The notes below the pieces were generated by a model. The model was not told the DNA's origin and ran no database searches. It saw only the letters and a program-made list of their open reading frames with translations. The position numbers and the translations under genes were made by a program. From positions 639,610 to 703,609 of the forward strand of contig NZ_JAPNOZ010000012.1 in the NCBI RefSeq assembly GCF_029955155.1: DNA of 64,000 nucleotides, in the 5' to 3' direction. Each line of letters starts with the position of its first letter. Position 1 is the first letter of the stretch. Below, piece after piece: positions 19,954 through 29,715 of this stretch. Origin of the DNA: Psychrobacillus sp. NEAU-3TGS. GTDB taxonomy: Bacteria > Bacillota > Bacilli > Bacillales_A > Planococcaceae.

Positions 19954-20727
19954 TTATACATTCGTCATTTCGTTTGCGAGTAGCCTTCTTAACTTAAACA
20001 GTGCTTTTGAATGGATTTGTGAGATTCTGGATGTCGATAGTCCAAGCATTTCGCCAATCACAGTTAAAGTTAACTCTTCTGTATAGAATAGGCTCAGCAC
20101 TAATTGCTCATTTTCGTTTAATTGCTGAATTTGTCCGGCAAGATCACGAAGTAATTCTTCTTTCACCATCTGTTGCTCTGGTGTTTTTTGGGCATCATCT
20201 CTAATCACAAAAGACTTTGAATCCGCTTCTTCATTATCTTGTAATTGCTCATCAATAGACAATACGTTAGAAAAAAAATGTTCTTGAACGGTTTGATAAA
20301 CATCGTCTACCGGCATTTCGACATAATCTGCTATTTCTTCTGCAGATGCATGCCTTAATAATCGTTGTTCGAGCTCTTCAATTTTAGATTCTAACTTCTT
20401 CGCCTTTTCACGAGAAGATCTTGGAAGCCAATCTTCTTTTCTTAGACCGTCAATAATTGCTCCGCGCACCCGAAAAGAAGCATACGTATCAAATTTTAAC
20501 TCTCTTGAATAGTCGAATTTGTTAAGCGCATCAAATAAGCCCATCATACCTAGGCTTTTCAGTTCGTCTCTTGATATATTTTTAGGGATGCTTGCACCAA
20601 TACGTTGAACATGATAGGTAACTAGGGGCGTATACTTGCGTATAAGTAAATCTCCGGCCTCTGAATCTTTAGATTCTATCCATCTTTTCCAAAGGAGTTC
20701 TTCCTCTGTCGAATTTTCTTTTGCCAC
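19954..20727 (-). CDS. sigD: RNA polymerase sigma factor for motility, SigD/FliA family
   Basis: SigD directs transcription of flagellin, motor, chemotaxis receptor and autolysin genes. The start is placed at GTG 20727 (MAKENSTEEELLWKRW) because AGGGGTG sits five to six bases upstream; a TTG six codons earlier overlaps that SD. Regions 2 (KFDTYASFRVRGAIIDGLRK), 3 and 4 (LTVIGEMLGLSTSRISQIHS) are intact; 257 aa is normal. In B. subtilis it is near the end of the fla/che operon after cheD. Here a terminator and an extended -10 promoter lie between cheD and sigD. Confidence 0.97.
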   Translation of the reverse strand: MAKENSTEEELLWKRWIESKDSEAGDLLIRKYTPLVTYHVQRIGASIPKNISRDELKSLGMMGLFDALNKFDYSRELKFDTYASFRVRGAIIDGLRKEDWLPRSSREKAKKLESKIEELEQRLLRHASAEEIADYVEMPVDDVYQTVQEHFFSNVLSIDEQLQDNEEADSKSFVIRDDAQKTPEQQMVKEELLRDLAGQIQQLNENEQLVLSLFYTEELTLTVIGEMLGLSTSRISQIHSKALFKLRRLLANEMTNV

Positions 20728-20765
20728 TATTACACCCCTTTTCAATATATCTGATGAATATGTAT

Positions 20766-20774
20766 ATTATAGCA
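20766..20774 (-). promoter_or_regulatory. Predicted extended -10 promoter of sigD
   Basis: The minus strand reads TGCTATAAT (20774-20766), a perfect extended -10 element, about 40 bases upstream of the sigD start and just after the terminator hairpin. The -35 region (around 20790) is a poor match, as is common for extended -10 promoters. Confidence 0.6.
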
Positions 20775-20785
20775 AATTTCTACAC

Positions 20786-20816
20786 AAAAAGGGGAGTCGA
20801 AAACATCGACATCCCC
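20786..20816 (-). terminator. Rho-independent terminator between cheD and sigD
   Basis: GGGGA-GTCGA pairs with TCGAC-TCCCC around a short loop, followed by TTTTTGTG on the minus strand. It should end the long fla/che transcript before sigD. Confidence 0.82.
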
Positions 20817-20886
20817 TACTTTCATTGAATGTTTAACATAGATTTGACATTTTTCGTGCATTCCTTAGGAGAAAGCTCTGAATCAT

Positions 20887-21384
20887 CTAAATATCTCTAA
20901 CACCTTGGTTTACCGTTCGAATATTTAATAGTTTCGTCATAGGATTAAATTCAATCGTTCTCCCGCTACTTCCACCTGTATCTTCTGCAACAATCGGTAT
21001 GGAAAACTTTTTTAAATATTCCTTCACCGCTTCCACATTGCGAGGACCAATTCGCATGGTGTCTTTACCAGAAGAGAATTGGAACATTTGCGCACCACCC
21101 GCTATTTTAGCGCGTAATCTAAAAGGTTGTACCCCTTCTAATTTAAGCTGCTCAATCATAGCAGGTATACCAGTATCAGCAAATTTGGCAATATTAATCG
21201 TTTCAGTTCTACCTAAACTAGAATCTGGTAGCATCACATGAACTAATCCAGCTATTTGTGACCTTTCATCATATAATACGACCCCTACACATGAGCCCAG
21301 ACCAGAAGTGCGTATCGTGTCTGGAGCTTTAGCTGTATTCATATCCGCAATCCCAACTTTAACTACTTGACCTTGTCCAATCAT
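20887..21384 (-). CDS. cheD: Chemoreceptor glutamine deamidase CheD
   Basis: CheD deamidates glutamines on chemoreceptors and forms a complex with CheC that feeds back on signalling. The 165-aa product shows the catalytic cysteine in GLGSCVGV (Cys32) and histidine in AGLVHVMLP (His49), plus KIAGGAQMF and RTIEFNPMTKLL. It follows cheC immediately (one-base gap) and is the last gene before the terminator. Confidence 0.96.
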   Translation of the reverse strand: MIGQGQVVKVGIADMNTAKAPDTIRTSGLGSCVGVVLYDERSQIAGLVHVMLPDSSLGRTETINIAKFADTGIPAMIEQLKLEGVQPFRLRAKIAGGAQMFQFSSGKDTMRIGPRNVEAVKEYLKKFSIPIVAEDTGGSSGRTIEFNPMTKLLNIRTVNQGVRDI

Positions 21385-21385
21385 A

Positions 21386-22014
21386 TTACTGTACTCCTAA
21401 AGCAGTGAAAATAGCTTCAAATGAATCAGGGTCAGGCAACAAGAAGAAATGTCCTTTCACACTTCCACCATTCGGTGTATTTTCCTCAGTAATCGCGGTA
21501 TCAATCACAATAACGTAATCACTAATATGAGAAACTTCTACTAATCCAAAACTAACAATAGCTCCAACCATATCTACACTTAAAGCAGGTACGGACGGAT
21601 AAATTCGAAGACTCGTAAAATCAGATAATGCAGATAGATAGGACCCAGAAAGAATATTACCCAATTCTTGCATAGCTGAGGCTCCTAACTCAGAAACTTC
21701 ACCGGTCTGAAAATCCACACTACTATCTTGCACTAACGATTGAATGAAGTGGTTAGCCTGCTCTACAGGTAACACAAAAAACATACTCCCAGTCACATCG
21801 CCATCAATTCGAAGATAGATACCTGCGACTACGTTTTCAGCCCCCCCGGCTAAATCCATCATATCGTCGAAAGATACCATCTCCACCTTAGGAACAGTCA
21901 TCTCAATTTTTTTATTCAACAATGTCGATAGTGCGGTTGCTGCATGGGCAGCGCCAATATTACCTATTTCCTTTAAAACATCTAAATGGATCGATGTTAT
22001 ATTTTTTTATACAT
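21386..22014 (-). pseudogene. cheC: CheY-P phosphatase CheC, frameshifted at the start
   Basis: CheC is a weak CheY-P phosphatase that works with CheD. The longest intact frame starts internally at 21922 (178 aa) and lacks the first conserved helix. The codons upstream read KNITSIHLDVLKEIGNIGAA in the same frame, then hit a stop. An ATG at 22014, directly after the cheW stop with AGGTG upstream, is one frame off. Adding one base to the A7 run (plus-strand T7 at 22002-22008) gives MYKKNITSIHLDVLKEIGNI and a 209-aa protein, the length I recall for B. subtilis CheC. The second phosphatase motif ELGNILSGSYLSAL is intact. Confidence 0.85.
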
Positions 22015-22017
22015 GTA

Positions 22018-22473
22018 TTAAACACCTGACTTTATCGGATTTAATACGAGGTGCATATGCAACAATATTAATAAACGACTGTCCAGTTTAGCGACACCAG
22101 CTATATAATCTTCTTCGAATCCGCCTACTACTTCTGGTTGTGGTTCTATTGAATCTGTCGGAATGTCTAACACATCATTTGCGGAATCTACAATTACACC
22201 TACGTTCATATCTTCTAAGGTGATAATGATGATTCTAGAAGCTTCATTTAAGTTACTTTCTCCTAGTCCAAGACGATTTCTTAGATCTATGATTGGTGTA
22301 ACTACACCTCTTAAGTTTATTACCCCTTTTACATAAGAGGGTGTTTTAGGTACTCTCGTAATATGCGTCAGTTTTTCGATTCCTTGCACATGTGTGACCG
22401 GAATGACATATTCCTTATCTGCCAATTGAAAAACAACTACTTTTACATTTTGAACATCTACAGCTTCTGTCAT
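22018..22473 (-). CDS. cheW: Chemotaxis coupling protein CheW
   Basis: CheW couples receptors to the CheA kinase. The product (151 aa from MTEAVDVQN at 22473) has the SH3-like fold signatures KVVVFQLADKEYVIPV, GVINLRGVVTPIIDLR and DSANDVLDIP. An upstream ATG at 22485 abuts the GGAAGG sequence and is less likely. It lies between cheA and cheC as in B. subtilis. Confidence 0.96.
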   Translation of the reverse strand: MTEAVDVQNVKVVVFQLADKEYVIPVTHVQGIEKLTHITRVPKTPSYVKGVINLRGVVTPIIDLRNRLGLGESNLNEASRIIIITLEDMNVGVIVDSANDVLDIPTDSIEPQPEVVGGFEEDYIAGVAKLDSRLLILLHMHLVLNPIKSGV

Positions 22474-22505
22474 ATAGTTTCGCATCCTTCCTGAAAGATA
22501 AACTC

Positions 22506-24569
22506 TTATATAATCAATGCATTACAATCTACGATTAATGCCACTTTACCGTTCCCTAAAATAGTTGCTCCAGAAATAGCAAAAACACTCGTTAAGTACG
22601 CTCCTAGCGATTTCAAGACAACTTCTTGCTGTCCAATAAACGAATCTACAACAAGTCCAGCCATTTTGTCCCCTTTTCGAACTAGGACAACTGAATGGAA
22701 TTCCTCTTTTGTGCTTTCTCTTGGTACATCAAACACATCTTCTAAAAATACTAAAGGCACTACTTTTCCTCGGAAATCAATTACTTTCTGATTGTGTGCA
22801 TTTAAAATATCAGATGAACGTATAATGGCTGTTTCAATAATCGAGGAGAGAGGAATTGCATAAATCTCTTCCCCAAGTTCCACTAACATGACAGAAATAA
22901 TAGACAATGTTAATGGTAATTGGATTGAAAATAAGGATCCTTTTCCTTCTGTTGAAGAGATCTCTATCGTTCCACCAAGTGATTCAATCGTTGTTTTAAC
23001 GACGTCTAATCCCACGCCTCGTCCTGATACATCTGAAATGACATCAGCTGTAGAAAAACCAGAAGACAAAATAAGCTCCGCAACCTGTTTATCTGTTAAA
23101 GTCAAAGCAACTTCTTCGCTTACAATACCTCTAGAAATAGCTTTTTTCAGCACTTTTTCCCGATTAATCCCTGCTCCATCATCCTCGATTTCGATAAAGA
23201 CATGATTCCCACTATGGTAAGCACGGAGAACAACTGTACCTTCTTCAGGCTTGCCTTTCGATTTTCTCACTTCCGGGCTTTCAATCCCATGATCGAGGGA
23301 ATTCCGAATAAGATGAACAAGTGGATCGCCAATTTCGTCAATCACCGTACGGTCTAATTCTGTTTCTGCTCCAATAACTTCTAAGTTAATCTTCTTATTT
23401 AAATCTCTTGCCAATTGTCTTACCATTCGTGGGAAACGGTTAAATACTGTTTCCACTGGTACCATGCGCATATTCAAAATGATATTTTGTAAATCTCCTG
23501 TGATTCTAGACATCCGCTCAACAGTCTCATCTAATTCAGCATTTCGAAGATCCTCTGAAATGGACTGTAATCGACCACGATCAATCACTAACTCTTCAAA
23601 TAAATTCATCAGAACATCTAAACGTTCAATGTTTACCCGTATTGTTTTACTGCTAGTAGGAGTATTACCTTTTGGAGCAGATGATTTTTCTTTTTTCTCT
23701 GGCTGCAATTCGGTAGTCTCACTCGTTTGTTCGGGAGTTTGAACAGCTACTTGCTTTTCTTCCTCAACTTTGCTTAATTCATCCTGTTGGCGAGTTTTTA
23801 GTTGCTCTAAAGTTACAGCTTGGACAACTACTTCTGTGACTTCGGAAACTTTCATTAATTTCTTTTGTACATCATCTTTTGGTTCATTAGTCACTAAGGC
23901 AATATAGAAAACTTCATCAAAATCTTCCTCTTCCAACTTTTCAACGGACGGAGAGGACTTTATAACATCTCCCATTTTCTCCAATAGTTCAAAAACCATA
24001 TAAACACGTGCTGCTTTTAACAAACAATCTTCTCGTAGTTTAACGTAAATTTCATATGTATGATAATCCTGCTCCAACGACTGTTGGATGACCGTTAATT
24101 CATAATCATCATAGTTCAACCAATTTTGCACGTTAGAAGAGTCTACAGTTACAGTTTCTTCAACAGTAGTTGCTGCAACTGGTACTTCTTCTCCTGTTTC
24201 GATTGCATGCAGTTTTTGTACTGTATCTGCCACGTCTAATTTCCCGTTACCACCTGCCGCAATATCTAAAACCATTTCTTCTAACTGGTCAACTGCTGTA
24301 AATACAACATCCAGTAAATCAGCTGTTACATGCAAACGATTATTTCTTATTTCGTCTAGTACGTTTTCCATTTTATGTGTTAAATTTGCAATATCCTCGT
24401 ATCCCATCGTAGCAGACATACCTTTTAACGTATGTGCTGAACGAAAGACTTCATTTACAATGGCAATATCTTCTGGATTTTTTTCCAATTCTAATAAGTG
24501 TTCATTACAAGCTTGTAAATGTTCTTTGCTCTCTTCAATAAACATTTCTAAATATTGACTTGTATCCAT
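22506..24569 (-). CDS. cheA: Chemotaxis histidine kinase CheA
   Basis: CheA autophosphorylates and passes phosphate to CheY and CheB. The 687-aa product has an Hpt domain with the phosphorylated histidine in RSAHTLKGM (His46), a P2 CheY-binding domain (about 145-265), a dimerisation domain with ERLDVLMNLFEELVIDRGRL, an HATPase with NSLDHGIES, and DDGAGI and GRGVGLDVV boxes, and a C-terminal CheW-like domain. Length and domain order are normal. Confidence 0.97.
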   Translation of the reverse strand: MDTSQYLEMFIEESKEHLQACNEHLLELEKNPEDIAIVNEVFRSAHTLKGMSATMGYEDIANLTHKMENVLDEIRNNRLHVTADLLDVVFTAVDQLEEMVLDIAAGGNGKLDVADTVQKLHAIETGEEVPVAATTVEETVTVDSSNVQNWLNYDDYELTVIQQSLEQDYHTYEIYVKLREDCLLKAARVYMVFELLEKMGDVIKSSPSVEKLEEEDFDEVFYIALVTNEPKDDVQKKLMKVSEVTEVVVQAVTLEQLKTRQQDELSKVEEEKQVAVQTPEQTSETTELQPEKKEKSSAPKGNTPTSSKTIRVNIERLDVLMNLFEELVIDRGRLQSISEDLRNAELDETVERMSRITGDLQNIILNMRMVPVETVFNRFPRMVRQLARDLNKKINLEVIGAETELDRTVIDEIGDPLVHLIRNSLDHGIESPEVRKSKGKPEEGTVVLRAYHSGNHVFIEIEDDGAGINREKVLKKAISRGIVSEEVALTLTDKQVAELILSSGFSTADVISDVSGRGVGLDVVKTTIESLGGTIEISSTEGKGSLFSIQLPLTLSIISVMLVELGEEIYAIPLSSIIETAIIRSSDILNAHNQKVIDFRGKVVPLVFLEDVFDVPRESTKEEFHSVVLVRKGDKMAGLVVDSFIGQQEVVLKSLGAYLTSVFAISGATILGNGKVALIVDCNALII

Positions 24570-24583
24570 TTATTAACACCCCT

Positions 24584-25690
24584 TTAAGGTAAATATTGTA
24601 TGATTGCTTTTGCGATATTTTCTAAATCGACTACTTCGTTTACGACCTTCGTTTCCACTGCGGCTTTTGGCATACCATAGACGATGCATGAGTCCGCCGA
24701 TTCAGCAATGGCTACGACATGGCCGTTTTTCTTCAGCTGCACAAGACCCTTGGAACCATCTGATCCCATCCCTGTCATAATAACAGCAATTTTATCGAAA
24801 TCATTATAATGGCTATTATCTTCGAATAAGACATCTACTGAGGGTCTATGTCCTGCTCTAGGCGCCTCTTCGTTATCTAAAACAATGCAATATGAACTAC
24901 CAACTTTTTGGATTTTCATATGATAGCCACCGGGAGCAATATAGGCATGACCATTACGAATGATATCTCCATTTTCCGCTTCTTTTACTTCTATTTCAGC
25001 TAATTGATTGAGTCTTTCAGCTAAAGATTTCGTAAATCCAGCAGGCATATGCTGAACAATAAGCACGGGAGCTTGCATGTTTTTGGGAAGCTTTGTAATC
25101 ACTTCCTGCAATGCTCTAGGACCTCCTGTAGAGGTGCCGATCAATACCATTTTTTTAGACGTTTTACTCCAAATGGACACTCTTTTTGTACTAACTACGT
25201 TGCTTGCTACTGGTTTTCTATCTAGTAGTTTAGGTGTAGTCGTCGAAAGTTTAGTAGTAACTTTATTCAATTTACTAATGGTGACGTGTGCAGCATTCTC
25301 AACCTTCGCCACTAGTTCGTCTTTAATCTTATGTAAATCTAATGAAATCGTTCCACTCGGTTTTGCGACAAAATCTACTGCCCCATATGCCATAGCCTGT
25401 AATGTAATTTCGGTCCCTCTTTGCGTAGTGCTAGATAACATGATAACTGCAACCGGAGTTTCTGCCATAATTTGTTTTAACGCGTCTAGCCCATTCATTT
25501 CTGGCATCTCTACGTCTAGCGTAACAACGTCAGGTTTTAATGCTTTTATTTTTTGAATGGCATCCTTACCGTTGCGTGCAATCCCAACCACTTCTATTAC
25601 ATTACTATCTTTGAAAAAGTCACCTATCAACTTTCGCATAAACGCAGAGTCATCAACAATCAATAATTTCTTTTTTGGTAAAAGAACCAT
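24584..25690 (-). CDS. cheB: Chemotaxis methylesterase/deamidase CheB
   Basis: CheB removes methyl groups from receptors once its receiver domain is phosphorylated. The 368-aa product has a receiver domain (LLIVDDSAFMRKLI; phospho-acceptor Asp59 in TLDVEMPEMNG) and a methylesterase domain with the catalytic triad in IGTSTGGPRAL, VQHMPAGFT and TGMGSDGSKG. An SD AGGAGG overlaps the flhG 3' end. It lies between flhG and cheA. Confidence 0.96.
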   Translation of the reverse strand: MVLLPKKKLLIVDDSAFMRKLIGDFFKDSNVIEVVGIARNGKDAIQKIKALKPDVVTLDVEMPEMNGLDALKQIMAETPVAVIMLSSTTQRGTEITLQAMAYGAVDFVAKPSGTISLDLHKIKDELVAKVENAAHVTISKLNKVTTKLSTTTPKLLDRKPVASNVVSTKRVSIWSKTSKKMVLIGTSTGGPRALQEVITKLPKNMQAPVLIVQHMPAGFTKSLAERLNQLAEIEVKEAENGDIIRNGHAYIAPGGYHMKIQKVGSSYCIVLDNEEAPRAGHRPSVDVLFEDNSHYNDFDKIAVIMTGMGSDGSKGLVQLKKNGHVVAIAESADSCIVYGMPKAAVETKVVNEVVDLENIAKAIIQYLP

Positions 25691-25694
25691 CAGC

Positions 25695-26561
25695 TCATGA
25701 CCTCCTTGAAAATAGATTTTTCAACCGAGAGATGAATGTACTTTGGTGTGGAATATCTGTTTCCTCTACTTCAATATTAGTAAAACTACTAACCATTTGT
25801 TTAAGCTTTTTGGTAATGGCGGCATTTGGATATAAAATAGAAAAAGGGACTTGTTCTTTCACGGACATACGTACGACTGGGTCTTCTGGCAGTGAACCCA
25901 GCACAATGATTTCTTTTGATAAGAATTTAGACATCGCAAGTTTTAACCTAGCTGTTGTATCAAACCCTTCTTCTTCCGAGAATGCACGATTGCAAAGCAA
26001 AAAGAAGTTTTTATCTGGATCTTTGAAATAGATAAATTTCATCATCGAATAGGCATCAGTTATGGAAGTAGGTTCTGCAGTAGTAATGACAATAATATCA
26101 TCCACAGAGACTAGTAAATCTAGGGTTTGACTTGTTGCACCAGCACCCATATCAAAGACGATGTAATCATAATTTTTTTGCAAATATTCAAACGCTTCAA
26201 TTAGGCGAGTGAACATTTTATCATTCCACTCCATAACTCCCGAAAGGCCAGACCCCCCTGAAATGTATTGTAGGTTATTCGGCCCTTCAAACATGACTTC
26301 TTCAAGCGTTTTTTCTCCGACTAAATAGTCCTTCAAATTAGTTGGAACTGTTTTTCCAAGCAAAATATGAATATTTCCCATACCGATGTCCATATCAATT
26401 AGTACTACTTTTTTCCCTACCTCACTTAAGGTGGTCGTGAAATTCATCGAAAAATTACTTTTCCCGACGCCACCTTTTCCACTGACAACCGCAATAGATC
26501 GACCTAGCTTTTGCTGACTTCGAAGCATTCGCAGCCGTAACTCTTCAGCTTGATCTCTCAT
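25695..26561 (-). CDS. flhG: MinD-like ATPase FlhG (YlxH), flagellar number control
   Basis: FlhG is a MinD/ParA-type ATPase that with FlhF sets flagellar position and number and interacts with FliM/FliY. The 288-aa product carries the deviant Walker A box SGKGGVGKSNFSMN near residue 28, VVLIDMDIGMGN and DMGAGATSQT. Its ATG overlaps the flhF stop by 4 bases. It ends with a basic/hydrophobic tail (STFISRLKNLFSRR) suited to membrane contact. Confidence 0.95.
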   Translation of the reverse strand: MRDQAEELRLRMLRSQQKLGRSIAVVSGKGGVGKSNFSMNFTTTLSEVGKKVVLIDMDIGMGNIHILLGKTVPTNLKDYLVGEKTLEEVMFEGPNNLQYISGGSGLSGVMEWNDKMFTRLIEAFEYLQKNYDYIVFDMGAGATSQTLDLLVSVDDIIVITTAEPTSITDAYSMMKFIYFKDPDKNFFLLCNRAFSEEEGFDTTARLKLAMSKFLSKEIIVLGSLPEDPVVRMSVKEQVPFSILYPNAAITKKLKQMVSSFTNIEVEETDIPHQSTFISRLKNLFSRRS

Positions 26562-27661
26562 AATGAGTCCCCTTTAAAGAATAAATTAAGTAATTCATCT
26601 AGACTAGTTTCCCTAATATCCTCAGGGACTTCTTGACCATCCGTATAGTAAGCAAGTCCCTTCTTATATTTAACCATTAAATTAATAATGGAGCCAATAG
26701 AATTTGTTTCATCTACTTTAGTAAAAATAAATTTTTCAATCGGGAATTCCTTGAATTGCTCAATAATCACTTCCATATCCCTCTGTTTAGAAGTAGAAGA
26801 TAGTACAAGAAATGTTTCCGTATTCTCTTTTAAGTCAATTAGCTCTTGCAAGTCTTCTACAAATTTAACTTCTTTGTAATTTCTTCCCGCTGTATCGATA
26901 AATACTACATCTAATGCTTCGAATTTCTGCATTGCTTGTTGTAAGTCCTGTTCGTTATAGACAATTTCAATTGGCGCTTGTAATAGTCCTGCATACGTCT
27001 TTAATTGTTCAATTGCTGCAATTCGATATGTATCCGTCGTAATAAATCCAACTTTTTTCTTTTTTTCTAATACAGCACGAGCAGCCATTTTCGCTATAGT
27101 CGTCGTTTTTCCTACTCCAGTTGGCCCAAGTACGTTGATATATTTCTTGTCATAGGAAATACCGCCAAATGGAAATGTTTCAAGCTGAGATTTCAAGTAA
27201 TCTTTCGCTAATTTTTGCTGCATTTCTATAGAAATATGGTCTTCGTTTTTTTTCATATGCACGAAAAGCTCATCACTAATCGATGTGATAAGCTCCTCTG
27301 CTAATTCTTGCTCCTTCAAATGATGAATAAGAGCTTCCAGTTCATCCGGATAAGTCCTATTCGGTTTTTGGCGCCCTATCGATTTAACCATTTGTTTTAA
27401 GTCTTCTAATTCCTTTTTGATGGCAATTGAATTAGGGTCTTCTTGGACCTGTTGAATGGTTGGCTTTTCTAGGATGGGCGCTGGACTTTCCATTGAATCC
27501 ATTCCAGCTAATACTTCAATCGATTTCTTTTTAAACAAACCTAAAAAGCCTTTCGAATAGACAGCCTTCGAACTTAAAATGACTGCCTCTTCTCCTAATT
27601 CTTTTCGGATTAATTTCATCGCCTCAGGCATCGTATCAGCCGTATATTTTTTCATTTTCAC
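26558..27661 (-). CDS. flhF: Signal recognition-type GTPase FlhF
   Basis: FlhF is an SRP-family GTPase that controls flagellar placement. The start is a GTG (27661) overlapping the flhA stop as GTGA, giving MKMKKYTADTMPEAM, which aligns with the B. subtilis N-terminus as I recall it. The NG domain shows [40 protein letters not shown] and TKVDET. 367 aa is normal. Confidence 0.96.
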   Translation of the reverse strand: MKMKKYTADTMPEAMKLIRKELGEEAVILSSKAVYSKGFLGLFKKKSIEVLAGMDSMESPAPILEKPTIQQVQEDPNSIAIKKELEDLKQMVKSIGRQKPNRTYPDELEALIHHLKEQELAEELITSISDELFVHMKKNEDHISIEMQQKLAKDYLKSQLETFPFGGISYDKKYINVLGPTGVGKTTTIAKMAARAVLEKKKKVGFITTDTYRIAAIEQLKTYAGLLQAPIEIVYNEQDLQQAMQKFEALDVVFIDTAGRNYKEVKFVEDLQELIDLKENTETFLVLSSTSKQRDMEVIIEQFKEFPIEKFIFTKVDETNSIGSIINLMVKYKKGLAYYTDGQEVPEDIRETSLDELLNLFFKGDSL

Positions 27662-29691
27662 TCTACATTCACCACCCCAACACTTTGTACCTCAATAGAT
27701 GACTCTAGTTCGTTGTAAGAAAGAATCGGAATTTGAGGGAAATATCGTTCTGTCATTTGTCTTACGTACATGCGTACCGCAGGAGAACATAGAACAATTG
27801 GCGATTGCTCCATTAAAGAAGCTCGTTCTATTTCCCTTGCCATGGATTCTAAAATGGCTTGTGAATCATTTGGATCTATAGATAGATAGTTCCCATGTTC
27901 TGTTTGCTGAATACTATCTGCTATTAACTTTTCTACTCTTCCTGAAACGGTTAACACTTTTAAAACATGATTATTGCCTGCATATTGCGTTGTTATTTGT
28001 TTTGCTAATGACTGTCTCGCATACTCGGTTAATATATCGACATCGGACGTCATTTTTGAATAATCGGCAAGTGTTTCAAAAATAATAGGCAAATTTCGAA
28101 TGGACACATGTTCACGCAGTAGATTCCCTAAAACTTTTTGAATTTCCCCAACCGTTAAAGGTGTAGGCGTAAGTTCATCTACAAGGATTGGGTATGTTTC
28201 TCTAATATGATCGATTAACTGTTTCGTCTCTTGACGACCCAGCAATTCATGCGCATTGTTTCGGATAATCTCCGTCATATGTGTGGATACAACACTTGGT
28301 GGATCCACAACTGTATAACCAAGTATTTCGGCGTCTTCTTTTACAGACTCTGTTATCCATTTTGCAGGTAATCCAAAAGAAGGTTCAATTGTATCAATAC
28401 CCTCAATCGAATCATCATCTCCAGGACTCATGGCTAAATAGTGATCAAGTAATAGTTCTCCTCTTGCCATCTCGTTTCCTTTAATTTTAATTCGATATTC
28501 ATTTGGCTGTAGCTGAATGTTATCTCGAATACGAACGACCGGAATGACCACTCCAAGTTCAAGTGCTAACTGCCTACGAATCATGACCACCCGATCGAGT
28601 AAATCACCGCCCTGTGCCGTATCTACTAACGGGATCAATCCATAACCAAATTCAAATTCGATTGGATCCACATTTAATAGATTAATAACATTTTCAGGAC
28701 TTTTCATCGTATCAGTTGCAACTTCCTCTTCATATTCTTCGATTTCATCCGGACTTTCTTTCGTACTTTTCGACATCATATAAGCCCCTATTGCAAGTGC
28801 AATCGAAATTGGGAATGTGAGTAGTATTCCAATTGGAGTAACAATACCAAGTAAAGCTATCGTACCAGCCGCAACATATAAAAGTTTTGGTTGGTTAAAT
28901 AATTGACTTGTAATGTCTCCACCTAGATTACCTTTAGATGCTGCTCTTGTAACAACGATACCAGTTGCAGTAGAGATTAATAACGCCGGAATTTGAGAAA
29001 CAAGCCCATCCCCTACAGTTAGTGTGGAAAATAGGGACGCTGCTTCAGCAAAAGGAAGGCCAAATTGAACGACACCAATAACAATCCCAAATAATAGGTT
29101 AATAATAACAATAATTATACCAGCGATCGCATCCCCTTTTACGAATTTGGTAGCACCATCCATAGCCCCGTAAAAGTCTGCTTCTCCACTAACTTTTTCA
29201 CGTCTTTCTCTTGCCTCTTTTTCAGAAATCATCCCAGCATTTAAATCCGCATCTATACTCATTTGTTTACCAGGCATAGCGTCCAATGTAAAACGAGCGG
29301 CAACTTCCGATACACGTTCTGCCCCTTTAGTAATTACAATGAAATTGATAATAACTAAAATAGCAAATACTACTAAACCAACTAACAGATTTCCACCTGT
29401 TACAAATGTACCGAAAGTTTCTACTACTGTCCCCGCGTCCCCTTCCGCTAAAATTGCTCTAGTAGTCGAGACGTTCAAGGCAAGTCTAAACAAAGTGACA
29501 AGTAATACGACTGTGGGAAAAACGGAAAACTGTAAAGCTTCCTGCATATTCATAGCCGTCATTAATATCAATAAAGCTATGGTAATATTAACTATTATCA
29601 GAAAACTTAACAACCAATGAGGAAGAGGTATTACTAGCATAGCCACAATGGAAATGACAGCTGCTAAAACGGATATATCGCGGATTTGCAT
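27658..29691 (-). CDS. flhA: Flagellar type III export gate protein FlhA
   Basis: FlhA forms the export gate ring with a cytoplasmic nonamer that docks chaperone-substrate complexes. The start is ATG 29691 (MQIRDISVLAAV) with GAGGTGG eight bases upstream, giving 677 aa. The N-terminal half has about eight membrane helices with the FHIPEP-type region VSEVAARFTLDAMPGKQMSI and DADLNAGM; the C-terminal half is cytoplasmic. It is intact, in contrast to flhB directly upstream. Confidence 0.96.
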   Translation of the reverse strand: MQIRDISVLAAVISIVAMLVIPLPHWLLSFLIIVNITIALLILMTAMNMQEALQFSVFPTVVLLVTLFRLALNVSTTRAILAEGDAGTVVETFGTFVTGGNLLVGLVVFAILVIINFIVITKGAERVSEVAARFTLDAMPGKQMSIDADLNAGMISEKEARERREKVSGEADFYGAMDGATKFVKGDAIAGIIIVIINLLFGIVIGVVQFGLPFAEAASLFSTLTVGDGLVSQIPALLISTATGIVVTRAASKGNLGGDITSQLFNQPKLLYVAAGTIALLGIVTPIGILLTFPISIALAIGAYMMSKSTKESPDEIEEYEEEVATDTMKSPENVINLLNVDPIEFEFGYGLIPLVDTAQGGDLLDRVVMIRRQLALELGVVIPVVRIRDNIQLQPNEYRIKIKGNEMARGELLLDHYLAMSPGDDDSIEGIDTIEPSFGLPAKWITESVKEDAEILGYTVVDPPSVVSTHMTEIIRNNAHELLGRQETKQLIDHIRETYPILVDELTPTPLTVGEIQKVLGNLLREHVSIRNLPIIFETLADYSKMTSDVDILTEYARQSLAKQITTQYAGNNHVLKVLTVSGRVEKLIADSIQQTEHGNYLSIDPNDSQAILESMAREIERASLMEQSPIVLCSPAVRMYVRQMTERYFPQIPILSYNELESSIEVQSVGVVNVE

Positions 29692-29715
29692 ACACTTCCA
29701 CCTCAATCTTTGCCT

